Shown here in pieces: positions 15,914 to 23,832 of a DNA stretch of 53,044 bases; position 1 is the stretch's first letter; each line of letters opens with the position of its first letter. The notes below the pieces were generated by a model. The model had not been told where the DNA came from, made no database searches, and worked only from the letters and a program-made list of their open reading frames with translations. This DNA is from Stappia sp. (GTDB taxonomy: Bacteria > Pseudomonadota > Alphaproteobacteria > Rhizobiales > Stappiaceae), in assembly GCA_002722295.1 (NCBI GenBank), contig PBLF01000007.1, positions 66,833 through 119,876 of the forward strand, written 5' to 3'. Made by a program: the position numbers and the translations under genes.

Positions 15914-15944
15914 TTGAACCTGTAGCGACTACAGCTCCTATCTT
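15914..15944 (+). promoter_or_regulatory. MerR operator/promoter of mer operon
   Basis: TTGAAC (15914-15919), a 19-bp spacer, then TATCTT (15939-15944). The spacer holds the perfect dyad CTGTAG-CGA-CTACAG. An over-long 19-bp spacer with a central dyad is the hallmark of MerR-activated promoters. It drives merT to the right and overlaps the divergent merR start region. Confidence 0.85.
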
Positions 15945-15979
15945 AACATGGCAAGACCGAACTGGTGAGGACCAAGCCA

Positions 15980-16393
15980 ATGGCTCGAGCGGACGAAACG
16001 GCGGTCGGCGCAATGGAAATCGGGCAGGAGACGGAAGCCGCTCAACGGCGCACCGGCTGGGCGGCCGCCGGCGGCGTTCTCGGTGCCGTCAGCGCGTCGT
16101 CCTGCTGCATCCTGCCGTTGGTGCTATTCAGCCTCGGGGCCGGCGGCGCCTGGATCGGCAACCTGACGGCGCTGGCGCCCTATCAGCCGATCTTCATAGC
16201 CATCACCCTCGGCTTCCTCGGGTACGGTTTCTACGCCGTCTACTGGAGACCGAGAAAAGCCTGTGCCGAAGGCGCGGCGTGCGCGCGCCCCCTCCCGGGC
16301 CGCACCGTCAAGGCCGCCCTTTGGGTCGCGACGGCACTGGTCGCCGCCGCGGTTGCTTTTCCCTACGTCGCACCAACACTGCTTGGCGTTTGA
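15980..16393 (+). CDS. merT: Mercuric transport protein MerT
   Basis: A 137-residue inner-membrane protein with three hydrophobic spans. TM1 carries the vicinal pair in SASSCCILPLVLFSLG (residues about 38-39), and the cytosolic loop between TM2 and TM3 carries KACAEGAACARP, the second cysteine pair. MerT takes Hg(II) from MerP and passes it to cytosolic MerA. The start at 15980 follows GAGG; a GTG at 15965 in frame is less likely. It is the first gene after the MerR-controlled promoter. Confidence 0.92.
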   Translation: MARADETAVGAMEIGQETEAAQRRTGWAAAGGVLGAVSASSCCILPLVLFSLGAGGAWIGNLTALAPYQPIFIAITLGFLGYGFYAVYWRPRKACAEGAACARPLPGRTVKAALWVATALVAAAVAFPYVAPTLLGV

Positions 16394-16412
16394 ATTGAAG
16401 GAGGTCCGACGG

Positions 16413-16697
16413 ATGGTTCGCGCGCTTTTCGCTGCCTTGGTCCTTACAAGCCTCTTTGTCGGTACGGCGGCCATCGCCGCCCAACGGACGGTGACGCTCG
16501 CCGTCGACGGCATGACGTGCGCGAGCTGCCCCTACATCGTGAAACAGTCACTATCCCGCGTGCCGGGCGTCGAGCGGGTCGAGGTCTCGTACGCGGACAA
16601 GCGGGCCGTCGTAACCTTCGACGACTCGAAAACCGACGTTGCTGCGCTGACGAAGGCCACCGCCAGCGTCGGCTTTCCCTCCGAGCTCGCGGAGTAA
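16413..16697 (+). CDS. merP: Periplasmic mercury-binding protein MerP
   Basis: A 94-residue exported protein. A signal peptide (about residues 1-21, ending IAA) is followed by one heavy-metal-associated domain with VDGMTCASCPYIVKQSL, the MerP form of the GMTCxxC site (CASCP). It binds Hg(II) in the periplasm and delivers it to MerT. An AAGGAGGT ribosome site precedes the start by 7 nt. It lies 19 nt after merT and 4 nt before merF. Confidence 0.93.
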   Translation: MVRALFAALVLTSLFVGTAAIAAQRTVTLAVDGMTCASCPYIVKQSLSRVPGVERVEVSYADKRAVVTFDDSKTDVAALTKATASVGFPSELAE

Positions 16698-16701
16698 CGC
16701 G

Positions 16702-16956
16702 ATGGCGCTGGACGACCGCAAAGTGCTCGTCACGGGTGTCGTCGGCTCCGTCATCGCGGCGATCTGCTGCTTCACGCCAGTGCTCGTCGTGGTGCTCGGC
16801 GCCGCCGGGCTCGCGGCTTGGCTCGGCTGGATCGACTACGTGCTGCTGCCCGCGCTCGCACTATTCCTCGGAATCACGGCCTACGGCCTCTATCTGCGCC
16901 GCTGCCGCGTGAAAGCCGCGGCCGCCGGAACATCGACCACGGAGCATTCGACATGA
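16702..16956 (+). CDS. merF: Mercuric transport protein MerF
   Basis: An 84-residue two-TM inner-membrane protein. TM1 has AAICCFTPVLVVVLGAAGL with the vicinal cysteines typical of MerF. The C-terminal cytosolic part has only one cysteine (RRCRVKA) where classical MerF has a second pair. MerF is an alternative Hg(II) importer next to MerT. The stop overlaps the merA start by 4 nt. Confidence 0.88.
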   Translation: MALDDRKVLVTGVVGSVIAAICCFTPVLVVVLGAAGLAAWLGWIDYVLLPALALFLGITAYGLYLRRCRVKAAAAGTSTTEHST

Positions 16957-18398
16957 CCCTGATGACCGACGACTGCTGCACCACCGGCCAGACCGGACGC
17001 CGCGGCACCTATGATCTCGCCGTGATCGGAGCGGGCTCGGCCGGCTTCTCGGCCGCGATCACGGCCGCCGAGCTGGGCGTACGGGTGGCGCTGATCGGCC
17101 ACGGCACGATCGGCGGCACCTGCGTCAACGTCGGCTGCGTGCCGTCCAAGACCCTGATCCGGGCGGCGGAGACACTGCACCAGGCGCGCACGGCCGCGCG
17201 CTTCTCCGGCATCGAGGCCCGCGTCGGGCTTATCGACTGGTCCGCTACCGTCGCGCAGAAGGACGAGCTGGTGGGCGCGCTGCGTCAGGCGAAGTACACG
17301 GATCTGCTCGCGGCGTACGAAGGGATCACCTACGTCGAAGGACGGGCGCGGCTCGCCACTGACGGCGTCCTGGTCGAGGGAAAGCCGCTGCGGGCCGGCA
17401 AGGTGGTGATCACCACCGGGGCACGCCCTGCCCTGCCGTCGATCCCTGGCATAGAGGAAGTGTCCTACCTCACCAGCACCACGGCACTCGAGATCGAGAA
17501 GTTGCCGCGGTCCTTACTCATCGTCGGCGGCGGTTATATTGGCTGCGAACTGGCACAGCTCTTCGCGCGCGCCGGCGTCGCGGTGACGATCGCCTGCCGC
17601 CGCGGCCTGCTGCCGGAGGCCGAGCCGGAGATCGGTGCCGCGCTGACGGAATACTTCGAGATCGAAGGTATCAGGGTGAGAAGCGGCCTCGAATATCGCC
17701 AGATCCGCGAGACAGAGGCCGGCGTGGTCCTGAACGCGCTCGAGGACAGTGGCGAGGTGCGCCTCGAAGCCGAGCGGGTCCTGATCGCCAGTGGCCGGCG
17801 GCCCAATACGGAGGAGATGGGCCTCGCCGAGGCAGGCGTTGTCCTGTTACCGAACGGCGGCATCGAGGTCGACGACCGCCTGCGCACGACGAAGGCCGAC
17901 ATCTACGCCGCCGGCGACGTCACCGGCCGCGACCAGTTCGTCTACATGGCCGCCTACGGTGCCCGGATCGCGGCGGAGAACGCGCTCAACGGCGACAGCC
18001 GGCGCTACGACAACGCGGCGATGCCGGCTGTGGTGTTCACCGATCCCCAGGTCGCCAGCGTCGGCCTGACCGAGGCCGCGGCGGGCCAGGCCGGCCACCG
18101 GGTCAAGACCTCTCTCCTGTCGCTCGACCAGGTGCCGCACGCGTTGGCAGCGCGCGACACGCGCGGCCTGATCAAGCTCGTGGCGGAGGAGGAGACGGAC
18201 CGGCTGCTCGGCGCGCACATTCTCGCGCCCGAAGGCGCCGACAGCATCCAGACGGCCGTTCTCGCCATCAAGCAGGGGCTCACGGTTGCCGAGCTCGCGG
18301 AGACGATCTTCCCCTATCTCACCACCGTCGAGGGCCTGAAGCTCGCCGCCCAGACGTTCACGCGCGATGTCGCGAAGCTTTCCTGCTGCGCGGGGTAA
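16953..18398 (+). CDS. merA: Mercuric reductase MerA
   Basis: A 481-residue FAD-dependent disulfide oxidoreductase that reduces Hg(II) to volatile Hg(0) with NADPH. Features in order are FAD-binding AVIGAGSAGFSAAI (about residue 25), redox-active GGTCVNVGCVPSK (about 58-70), NAD-binding VGGGYIGCELA (about 190), YAAGDVTGRDQFVYMAAYGA (about 310), and the C-terminal cysteine pair SCCAG that hands Hg to the active site. It lacks the N-terminal HMA domain found in longer MerA proteins; a short Cys pair (DDCCTTG) is present at residues 6-7. It starts within the merF stop (ATGA). Confidence 0.95.
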   Translation: MTLMTDDCCTTGQTGRRGTYDLAVIGAGSAGFSAAITAAELGVRVALIGHGTIGGTCVNVGCVPSKTLIRAAETLHQARTAARFSGIEARVGLIDWSATVAQKDELVGALRQAKYTDLLAAYEGITYVEGRARLATDGVLVEGKPLRAGKVVITTGARPALPSIPGIEEVSYLTSTTALEIEKLPRSLLIVGGGYIGCELAQLFARAGVAVTIACRRGLLPEAEPEIGAALTEYFEIEGIRVRSGLEYRQIRETEAGVVLNALEDSGEVRLEAERVLIASGRRPNTEEMGLAEAGVVLLPNGGIEVDDRLRTTKADIYAAGDVTGRDQFVYMAAYGARIAAENALNGDSRRYDNAAMPAVVFTDPQVASVGLTEAAAGQAGHRVKTSLLSLDQVPHALAARDTRGLIKLVAEEETDRLLGAHILAPEGADSIQTAVLAIKQGLTVAELAETIFPYLTTVEGLKLAAQTFTRDVAKLSCCAG

Positions 18399-18406
18399 CG
18401 GGGGCC

Positions 18407-18622
18407 ATGGAGACCGGCGACAAGGTCCCGGCGTTGCTCGGTGCGAAGGTGCTCTGCTGCGTCGCGCTGGTCCTCGCCGCCACCGGTGTCCTGGGAGGGT
18501 TCGGCGCCTGGCTGATCGACGGCCCGGGCCGGTGGCTCGTCGCCGGCCTGCTCGTCGCGACCATCGTGGCTCTCATGCTCGGGCACCGACAGGAGCGGAC
18601 GAAGACGCGCCATCCCGGATGA
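18407..18622 (+). CDS. Small two-TM Cys-Cys membrane protein in mer operon
   Basis: A 71-residue protein with two hydrophobic spans. A vicinal Cys pair lies in the first (AKVLCCVALVLAATGVLGG), followed by a basic C-terminus. It starts 8 nt after merA. The position and the CC pair in TM1 resemble the small Hg(II) carriers MerF and MerE, but it has no second cysteine site and I cannot assign it to a named Mer family. A mercury-transport role is an inference from context. Confidence 0.7.
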   Translation: METGDKVPALLGAKVLCCVALVLAATGVLGGFGAWLIDGPGRWLVAGLLVATIVALMLGHRQERTKTRHPG

Positions 18623-18690
18623 GGCACCCTATATGAGGCGACAGGAACCTGCCGCTACGCGCCCCGTTTTCGACTTAGGACGAGAATAGG

Positions 18691-20043
18691 ATGACCCAAC
18701 GCTTCGACCTCGTGGTAATCGGCACCGGCACCGCCGCGAGCGGCGTGGCGAGCCGCTGTCGCAATGCTGGCTGGTCGGTGGCCATCGTCGACGAACGCCC
18801 CTTCGGCGGGACCTGCGCGTTGCGCGGCTGCGATCCCAAGAAGGTGCTGCGGCGGGCGGCCGAGGTGGTGGATGCCGCGCGGCTCATGAACGGACACGGC
18901 ATCGCTGGTCCCGCCCCCACGGTGGATTGGCCCGCCCTCATGGCCTTCAAGCGGAGCTTCACCGATCCGGTCCCCGAGGCGCGGGAGAAGGCCTTCGCGG
19001 ACAAGGGCATTGCCACCTTCAACGGCACGGCGCAGTTTATTGGCGAAAACACGATTTCCGTCGGCGAGGACCGGCTCGAAGCCCGATACATCGTGATCGC
19101 AAGCGGGGCGAAGCCGGTGCCGCTCTCCATGCCCGGCGCGGAGCACGTCATCACTAGCGACGACTTCCTCGAGCTGGCGGCTCTGCCGAAGCGCGTGCTT
19201 CTGATCGGCGGCGGGTACGTCTCCTTCGAGTTCGCCCATATCGCCGCACGCGCTGGTGCCGAGGTGGTCATGCTCGACCGGGGCGAACGGCCGCTTAAGG
19301 CGTTCGATCCCGACCTCGTCGAAATGCTGGTCGAGCGCACGCGGGCCCTCGGCATCACCTTCCGCGCCAAGGCCGAAGTGACGGCGATCGAGCAGGCGAA
19401 CGGCGGGCTTGGCGTCATTGCCAGGATCGACAGGGCCGAAGAGCGGTTCGAGACGGCCCTCGTCGTGCACGGCGCCGGCCGGGCCGCGGCGATCAGCGCG
19501 CTGGCGCTCGACAAGGCGAACGTCAAAGGCAACGGTAAAGGCGTCGAGGTCAATGAGTATCTGCAGAGCATCACGAACCCGGTGGTCTATGCCGCCGGCG
19601 ATGCCGCGGCGACGGCCGGGCCGCCGCTTACGCCGGTTGCCAGCGTGGAGGCCAAGGCGGTGGCCGCGAACCTGCTGGAAGGGAACCACGCCACGCCCGA
19701 CTACACCGGTGTGCCGAGCGCCGTGTTCACCGTTCCCGAGTTGGTGCGCGTCGGCCTGACCGAAGCCGACGCAGCGGCACAGGGCTTCGACTTCGAATGC
19801 AAATTCTCGGACATGCGGGACTGGTTCTCCGTCCGCCGCGTCGGAGAAACCCACGCCGCGGCCAAGGTGCTGGTCGAAAACGGGTCCGGACGGATCCTTG
19901 GCGTGCACATCCTCGGGCCGGAAGCGAGCGAGACCATCAACCTCTTCGGCCTCGCCATGCGCACCGGTCTGAAGGCGGATGACCTCAAGGGCCTGGTCAG
20001 CGCCTATCCGTCGGCGGGGTCGGATATCTGCTCTCTGATCTGA
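18691..20043 (+). CDS. Glutathione-reductase/MerA-like flavoprotein
   Basis: A 450-residue pyridine nucleotide-disulfide oxidoreductase. It has FAD-binding VVIGTGTAASGVASRC (N-terminus), a redox pair in GGTCALRGCDPKKVL (residues about 38-52), NADPH-binding LIGGGYVSFEFAHI (about 170) and a dimerisation domain ending with YPSAGSDICSLI. The active site CALRGC differs from the CVNVGC of MerA and lipoamide dehydrogenase, and the terminal MerA cysteine pair is missing, though a single Cys remains. It is therefore unlikely to be a second mercuric reductase; a low-molecular-weight thiol or disulfide substrate is plausible. It lies 68 nt after the small membrane gene, probably still in the mer transcript. 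Confidence 0.85.
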   Translation: MTQRFDLVVIGTGTAASGVASRCRNAGWSVAIVDERPFGGTCALRGCDPKKVLRRAAEVVDAARLMNGHGIAGPAPTVDWPALMAFKRSFTDPVPEAREKAFADKGIATFNGTAQFIGENTISVGEDRLEARYIVIASGAKPVPLSMPGAEHVITSDDFLELAALPKRVLLIGGGYVSFEFAHIAARAGAEVVMLDRGERPLKAFDPDLVEMLVERTRALGITFRAKAEVTAIEQANGGLGVIARIDRAEERFETALVVHGAGRAAAISALALDKANVKGNGKGVEVNEYLQSITNPVVYAAGDAAATAGPPLTPVASVEAKAVAANLLEGNHATPDYTGVPSAVFTVPELVRVGLTEADAAAQGFDFECKFSDMRDWFSVRRVGETHAAAKVLVENGSGRILGVHILGPEASETINLFGLAMRTGLKADDLKGLVSAYPSAGSDICSLI

Positions 20044-20182
20044 CGCCGCGCCCGTCATGGTCTGAGACAGGCGCAAAGCCTTCCGCGGCGCTGGAAGCGC
20101 TTCCCAGGCGGATGCAGCGTTCCTGATCGGCTTCCAGACGGAATAGCCACCGTTTCTCCTTTCCCGGCACGACTCCGATCCC

Positions 20183-20214
20183 TTGACTCTGTACCATGGT
20201 ACGGAGCGTAGCCT
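20183..20214 (+). promoter_or_regulatory. MerR-type promoter of operon 20240-26370
   Basis: TTGACT (20183-20188), then a 19-20 bp spacer with the perfect palindrome GTACCATGGTAC, then a -10-like GTAGCC/TAGCCT (20208-20214). The core strongly resembles mer-type operators (GTAC...GTAC). It precedes the MerR gene at 20240 by about 20 nt of leader, so the regulator is first in its own operon and probably autoregulated. Confidence 0.75.
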
Positions 20215-20239
20215 GCAGTTAGCAATTGAGGTGAGAGAC

Positions 20240-20698
20240 ATGAATGGCATGACCATCAGCAGGGCCGCGCAGGCGGCCGGCGTTGGCGTGGAGACGGTCC
20301 GCTTCTACGAGCGCAAGGACCTGATCGAGCAGCCGCCGAAGCCCGCCGCCTCGGGATTTCGGAGCTATCCCGAGGAGACCATCGAGCGCATCCGGTTCAT
20401 CCGGCAGGCGCAAGAGCTGGGCTTCTCGTTGCGCGAGGTTCGGGAGCTTCTGGAGCTGCGTGCCGATCCCGGGGCGGATGCAGCCGACGTCAGGGCTCGG
20501 GCTACGGCGAAGCTCGACGATGTGAACGAGAAAATGCGCCAGCTCCAGCGCATCGGACAGGCCTTGGAGGCACTGATCGCGTCTTGTCCCGGCCACGGCG
20601 AGCTCGGCTGCTGCTCGATCATGGAAGCCCTTGAAGGCCACGAAAAGGCGGACGTCGGGGCCACGCAAGCCGTTGATACAAAGCCAAGATCAGGATGA
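20240..20698 (+). CDS. MerR-family regulator of CcdA/HMA/ATPase operon
   Basis: A 152-residue MerR-family activator. The winged helix is ISRAAQAAGVGVETVRFYER; a long helix follows, then a metal loop ASCPGHGELGCCSIM (C-x7-C plus a third adjacent Cys). The position equal to MerR Cys82 is Ala (DAADVRAR), so it does not have the full Hg(II) site; the metal it senses is uncertain. The start at 20240 follows GAGGTGAG. Its stop overlaps the next gene (ATGA). The operator just upstream indicates autoregulation. Confidence 0.88.
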   Translation: MNGMTISRAAQAAGVGVETVRFYERKDLIEQPPKPAASGFRSYPEETIERIRFIRQAQELGFSLREVRELLELRADPGADAADVRARATAKLDDVNEKMRQLQRIGQALEALIASCPGHGELGCCSIMEALEGHEKADVGATQAVDTKPRSG

Positions 20699-21447
20699 CG
20701 GAGCTCCTCGCGCAGTTTCAGGCACTTCCGACGATCTCGCTAGCGGCGTTCGCCCTGGTGGCCGCGGCCGGCTTGCTCATGGGCGTGGCCCCGAGCTCGC
20801 TGCCGCTGGTTTCGGTGGTCGTCGGCTCCGTCGCCGGCCGCGGAACCGCGGAGGCCAAGCCGGCGAGTCGCCAGGGTCTCGTGTTCGCTGGTGGGTTCGT
20901 GCTCGGCATCGCCACAATCGACGCCGTCATGGGCGGGCTATTCGGACTCATTGGCGACGCGGTCATTCGGGCGCTCGCCGGCTCGCTTGTCATCACCAAC
21001 TCAGTGCTGGCGGCGATACTCGTGGTAATGGGCCTCGCGCTCCTGCGGGTGATCTATGTGCCATGGCTGCGGCTGCAGGCGCGGCCGCGCGAGGTGACCT
21101 CGTTCGGCGGGGCCTATGCGCTGGGCATCCCGTTTGGGCTCTCCACCTGCCCCGCCTGCACACCGATGGTGCTGCCCGTCCTCGGCGCCGCCGCGGCAAC
21201 CGGCGAGGCCTGGGTCGGCGCGGCGCTCCTGTTCACCTTCGGCATCGCGCGCGGCGTGCCGCTGCTGATCGCCGGGGCGGCGACCGGGGCAGCGATGCGC
21301 CTGCATCGCGCGGCGCTCTGGGCGCCCCGCATCGAGCGCGCCGGCGGTGTGCTGCTTCTGCTGGCGGCCCTTTACTTCCTCTACGAGGGCGCGGCGGCCG
21401 CCGGTGCGGTGCCGCCGCTGGCGTTCCTCCTCGCCGAAATGACGTAG
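20695..21447 (+). CDS. CcdA-family thiol-redox membrane protein (first)
   Basis: A 250-residue inner-membrane protein with six or more TM segments of the CcdA/DsbD-TM fold, which carries reducing equivalents from the cytosol to periplasmic thiol proteins. The motif GLSTCPACTPMVLPVLG (residues about 149-165) holds a Cys pair in a Pro-flanked re-entrant position. The N-terminal half has VAPSSLPLVSVVVGS, where the usual cysteine of the first CcdA half-motif is replaced by Ser. Only one half therefore keeps its cysteine chemistry. It is translationally coupled to the MerR gene. Confidence 0.8.
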   Translation: MTELLAQFQALPTISLAAFALVAAAGLLMGVAPSSLPLVSVVVGSVAGRGTAEAKPASRQGLVFAGGFVLGIATIDAVMGGLFGLIGDAVIRALAGSLVITNSVLAAILVVMGLALLRVIYVPWLRLQARPREVTSFGGAYALGIPFGLSTCPACTPMVLPVLGAAAATGEAWVGAALLFTFGIARGVPLLIAGAATGAAMRLHRAALWAPRIERAGGVLLLLAALYFLYEGAAAAGAVPPLAFLLAEMT

Positions 21448-21461
21448 AAAGGAAAACTTCC

Positions 21462-21680
21462 ATGGACACGACGACCTTCAGGATCGACGGCATGCACTGC
21501 GACGGTTGTGCCGATCGCATCCGCACGCTTCTGGGCAAGGAGCCCGGTGTCCGCGAGGCGCGCGTTTCCTTCGCGGAAGGATCGGCGGCAGTCCGCTTTA
21601 ACCCGCACACGGTGAGCGAGGCTCGGCTTCGCGAGATCATCGAGACGGGCGGCTTCCATGTGGTCGAGACGACGGCGTGA
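21462..21680 (+). CDS. HMA-domain metallochaperone
   Basis: A 72-residue single heavy-metal-associated domain with IDGMHCDGCADRIRTLL (the GMxCxxC site at about residues 11-16). There is no signal peptide, so it is cytosolic, like CopZ. It could deliver metal to the P-type ATPase two genes downstream, which has HMA domains at both ends. It starts 14 nt after the first CcdA gene, and its stop overlaps the second. Confidence 0.85.
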   Translation: MDTTTFRIDGMHCDGCADRIRTLLGKEPGVREARVSFAEGSAAVRFNPHTVSEARLREIIETGGFHVVETTA

Positions 21681-22357
21681 CGGAGTTCGAGCTTCTGAAC
21701 CTGGTGGTGCTGCCGGTCGGGCTCGGGTTGCTCGGTTTCGTCGAGCCGTGCTCGATCGGCTCGAGCCTCGTCTTCGTCAAGTACCTGGAGGGCAAGGGCC
21801 GGATCGCCAAGCTGTCGCAGGTCGCGGTCTTCGCGCTGACGCGGGGCGTCTTCATCGGTTTGCTCGGGGCGGCAGCGGCCGGGATCGGCACGGCCTTCCT
21901 CGGTTTCCAGAAAGCCGCCTGGATCGTGCTTGGCACGATCTATGCCATGATCGGCCTGTTCTACTTGGCGGGAAAGGCCGGGTTCCTGATGCGGACGATC
22001 GGACCGCGTCTCTCCGCCCTATCTGGCGGCAGAGGCTCCGCGACCCTCGGCCTGCTGTTCGGGCTCAACATCCCGGCCTGCGCGGCACCACTCATCTTTG
22101 CGCTGTTCGGCGCCGCGGCGGCGGGCGGCGCGGCCGGACGGCCGATTGCCAACGGATTCGTGTCGCTGGGACTGTTCGGCTTGGCGCTGTCGCTGCCGCT
22201 GGTGCTGGCCGCCGCGTTTCAGCCGGCACGCCGGGCGCTCGACTGGCTCGCCGGCCTGTCGCGCCGCCTTCCCTTCTGGACCGGCGTGGTGCTGATCATC
22301 CTCGGGGCGTGGTCGATCTGGTTCGGGTTGTTCGTGAACCTGGAGGACTGGACATGA
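21677..22357 (+). CDS. CcdA-family thiol-redox membrane protein (second)
   Basis: A 226-residue protein with about six TM segments of the CcdA fold. FVEPCSIGSSLVFVKYL (Cys near residue 25) is the first CcdA-like half-motif and GLNIPACAAPLIFALFG (Cys near 134) the second; each half has one cysteine, the arrangement of true CcdA. The first CcdA-like protein in this operon instead has two cysteines in one half. The start is GTG at 21677 overlapping the HMA stop, and the stop overlaps the next ATG. Two CcdA proteins around a metal chaperone is unusual and suggests redox-linked metal handling. Confidence 0.82.
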   Translation: MTEFELLNLVVLPVGLGLLGFVEPCSIGSSLVFVKYLEGKGRIAKLSQVAVFALTRGVFIGLLGAAAAGIGTAFLGFQKAAWIVLGTIYAMIGLFYLAGKAGFLMRTIGPRLSALSGGRGSATLGLLFGLNIPACAAPLIFALFGAAAAGGAAGRPIANGFVSLGLFGLALSLPLVLAAAFQPARRALDWLAGLSRRLPFWTGVVLIILGAWSIWFGLFVNLEDWT

Positions 22358-23823
22358 CGACATGCACCCGCGCTTTTCGCGCCACGGCCGTGGTTGCCGG
22401 CGGCCTGATGCTGGCTGCGACTTTCGGCTCTGGCTCCGTCAGAGCCGACGACGACGTCCATTACGGACCGGATACCGTCGACATCGCGGCCCATTGGGCG
22501 GCGCGCTCGACCCTCGCCAACGCGGTGATGTTCAGCGGCCTGGGCGAGCCGCTCTCGATCTCCATGTCGACGGCGGACGACATCCTGAAACACGCGGGCT
22601 ATATCGCCCGACCGCCGATGCCCGACATGGCCACCGTCGGGACCGTTTATGCCGCCGGAAGCCCGGCGCTGAAACAGAAGCCCGACTTTTCGAAGTTGCA
22701 GACGTTGCGGTGGGATCCGGCGAGCTTCGACCGGACGCTGGAGCCGGCCGCCCAGGCCTGGGCGCTGATCAAGATCACCAGCCCGGCGTTCCACCTCAAT
22801 TTCCATGACGACAAGGCGGACAGGCGCGTCGCCCTGATGATGCTGCCTCAGGCCCGGGCGCAGGCCGAGGTGCTGGCAGAGCGGCTTCTCACGGAGCAGG
22901 GCCTGTTCGCGGCCCGCTCTCCGGACGGCACCTTCGCCGAGCCCCGCGCCCGCGACCAGGCCGTGGTGCTGTGGGGTGTGTCCAACCTGATCCTCGCCGC
23001 GACGAGCGAGCGCGAGGACTACTGGCACACAGCCTACCGCGAGCTCGTCGACGCCGATGACTATCGCGACCTGTCGGACCGCGCCCTCGCGGCTGTCGAG
23101 CAGTTGCCGCCCGAGACCGCGGGGGACCGGGCCCTGGCGATCGAGGCGCTGGGCCGTTACGGGCTCGCCACGAACGACCAGAAACGCCGCAAAAAAGCCC
23201 TGGCGCTGGCACGTCGCCACGCAGACGCGTTGCAAAAGATCCAGGACCCGTCCTTGGAAGACGCCGCGCTTGCCGTTTACGGCCTCGTCGAGGCCGGCCG
23301 GCTGCTACCGGACGATGGGTTCGCGACGGCGGCGGCCACCACATTCGAGACCGAGCTGCTGCCGAAGTGGGACGACCGGCTCGGCGCGTTCCGCACGGGC
23401 GAGCCCGTCAGCTACACGCCGTCCACCACGGCCGCCGTCGTGGCAGCGCTGAACGCGATGCGCTGGCACGGCTCGGGCGATCTCGCGATGGACGCGAACC
23501 GCATTTACCCGAGGTTCCTGGAAACCGTTCTGGTCGAAGCGGGCCTGCAGCTCGCGAGCCCGCTGCCGCTGGTCCCGGCCCGGTACCGCGAGGGCCGACC
23601 CGATACGGCCTTCGCGCATCCAGCGCTGCCGACACCGGAGAAAGCCGGCCTCGCACCGGTCTTCGCCGGCGAGGTCGTATACGAGGACGGGACGTGGCGC
23701 GTCTCCGATCGCCGCTTCCGGACGGCCGACGCGATGTTCCTCGCCAACATGCTGGTGATGCCGCACGAGGGACAGGCCGACGCGTTCCTGGCCGCGGACC
23801 GGCTCGAGAGCCTCGACAGATAG
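22354..23823 (+). CDS. Secreted helical protein of unknown function
   Basis: A 489-residue exported protein I do not recognise. A signal peptide covers residues about 8-31 (cleavage near SVRA-DDD). The mature chain has no cysteine and appears largely helical, with alternating helix pairs such as DQAVVLWGVSNLILAATSER and DRALAIEALGRYGLATND. This suggests an alpha-alpha toroid or superhelical repeat. The region RWDPASFDRTLEPAAQAWAL and the C-terminal VYEDGTWRVSDRRFRTADAM may be conserved patches. It is coupled to the second CcdA gene (ATGA overlap) and lies 9 nt before the ATPase gene, so it belongs to the metal/redox operon. A periplasmic partner is a reasonable inference. Confidence 0.7.
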   Translation: MTTCTRAFRATAVVAGGLMLAATFGSGSVRADDDVHYGPDTVDIAAHWAARSTLANAVMFSGLGEPLSISMSTADDILKHAGYIARPPMPDMATVGTVYAAGSPALKQKPDFSKLQTLRWDPASFDRTLEPAAQAWALIKITSPAFHLNFHDDKADRRVALMMLPQARAQAEVLAERLLTEQGLFAARSPDGTFAEPRARDQAVVLWGVSNLILAATSEREDYWHTAYRELVDADDYRDLSDRALAAVEQLPPETAGDRALAIEALGRYGLATNDQKRRKKALALARRHADALQKIQDPSLEDAALAVYGLVEAGRLLPDDGFATAAATTFETELLPKWDDRLGAFRTGEPVSYTPSTTAAVVAALNAMRWHGSGDLAMDANRIYPRFLETVLVEAGLQLASPLPLVPARYREGRPDTAFAHPALPTPEKAGLAPVFAGEVVYEDGTWRVSDRRFRTADAMFLANMLVMPHEGQADAFLAADRLESLDR

Positions 23824-23832
23824 GAGCAGGAT

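Noticed and set aside
18655..20256. Minus-strand open frame of 533 codons opposite the flavoprotein
   Set aside because: Plus strand encodes a complete disulfide oxidoreductase with FAD and NADPH motifs; the reverse frame has no features and no ribosome site.
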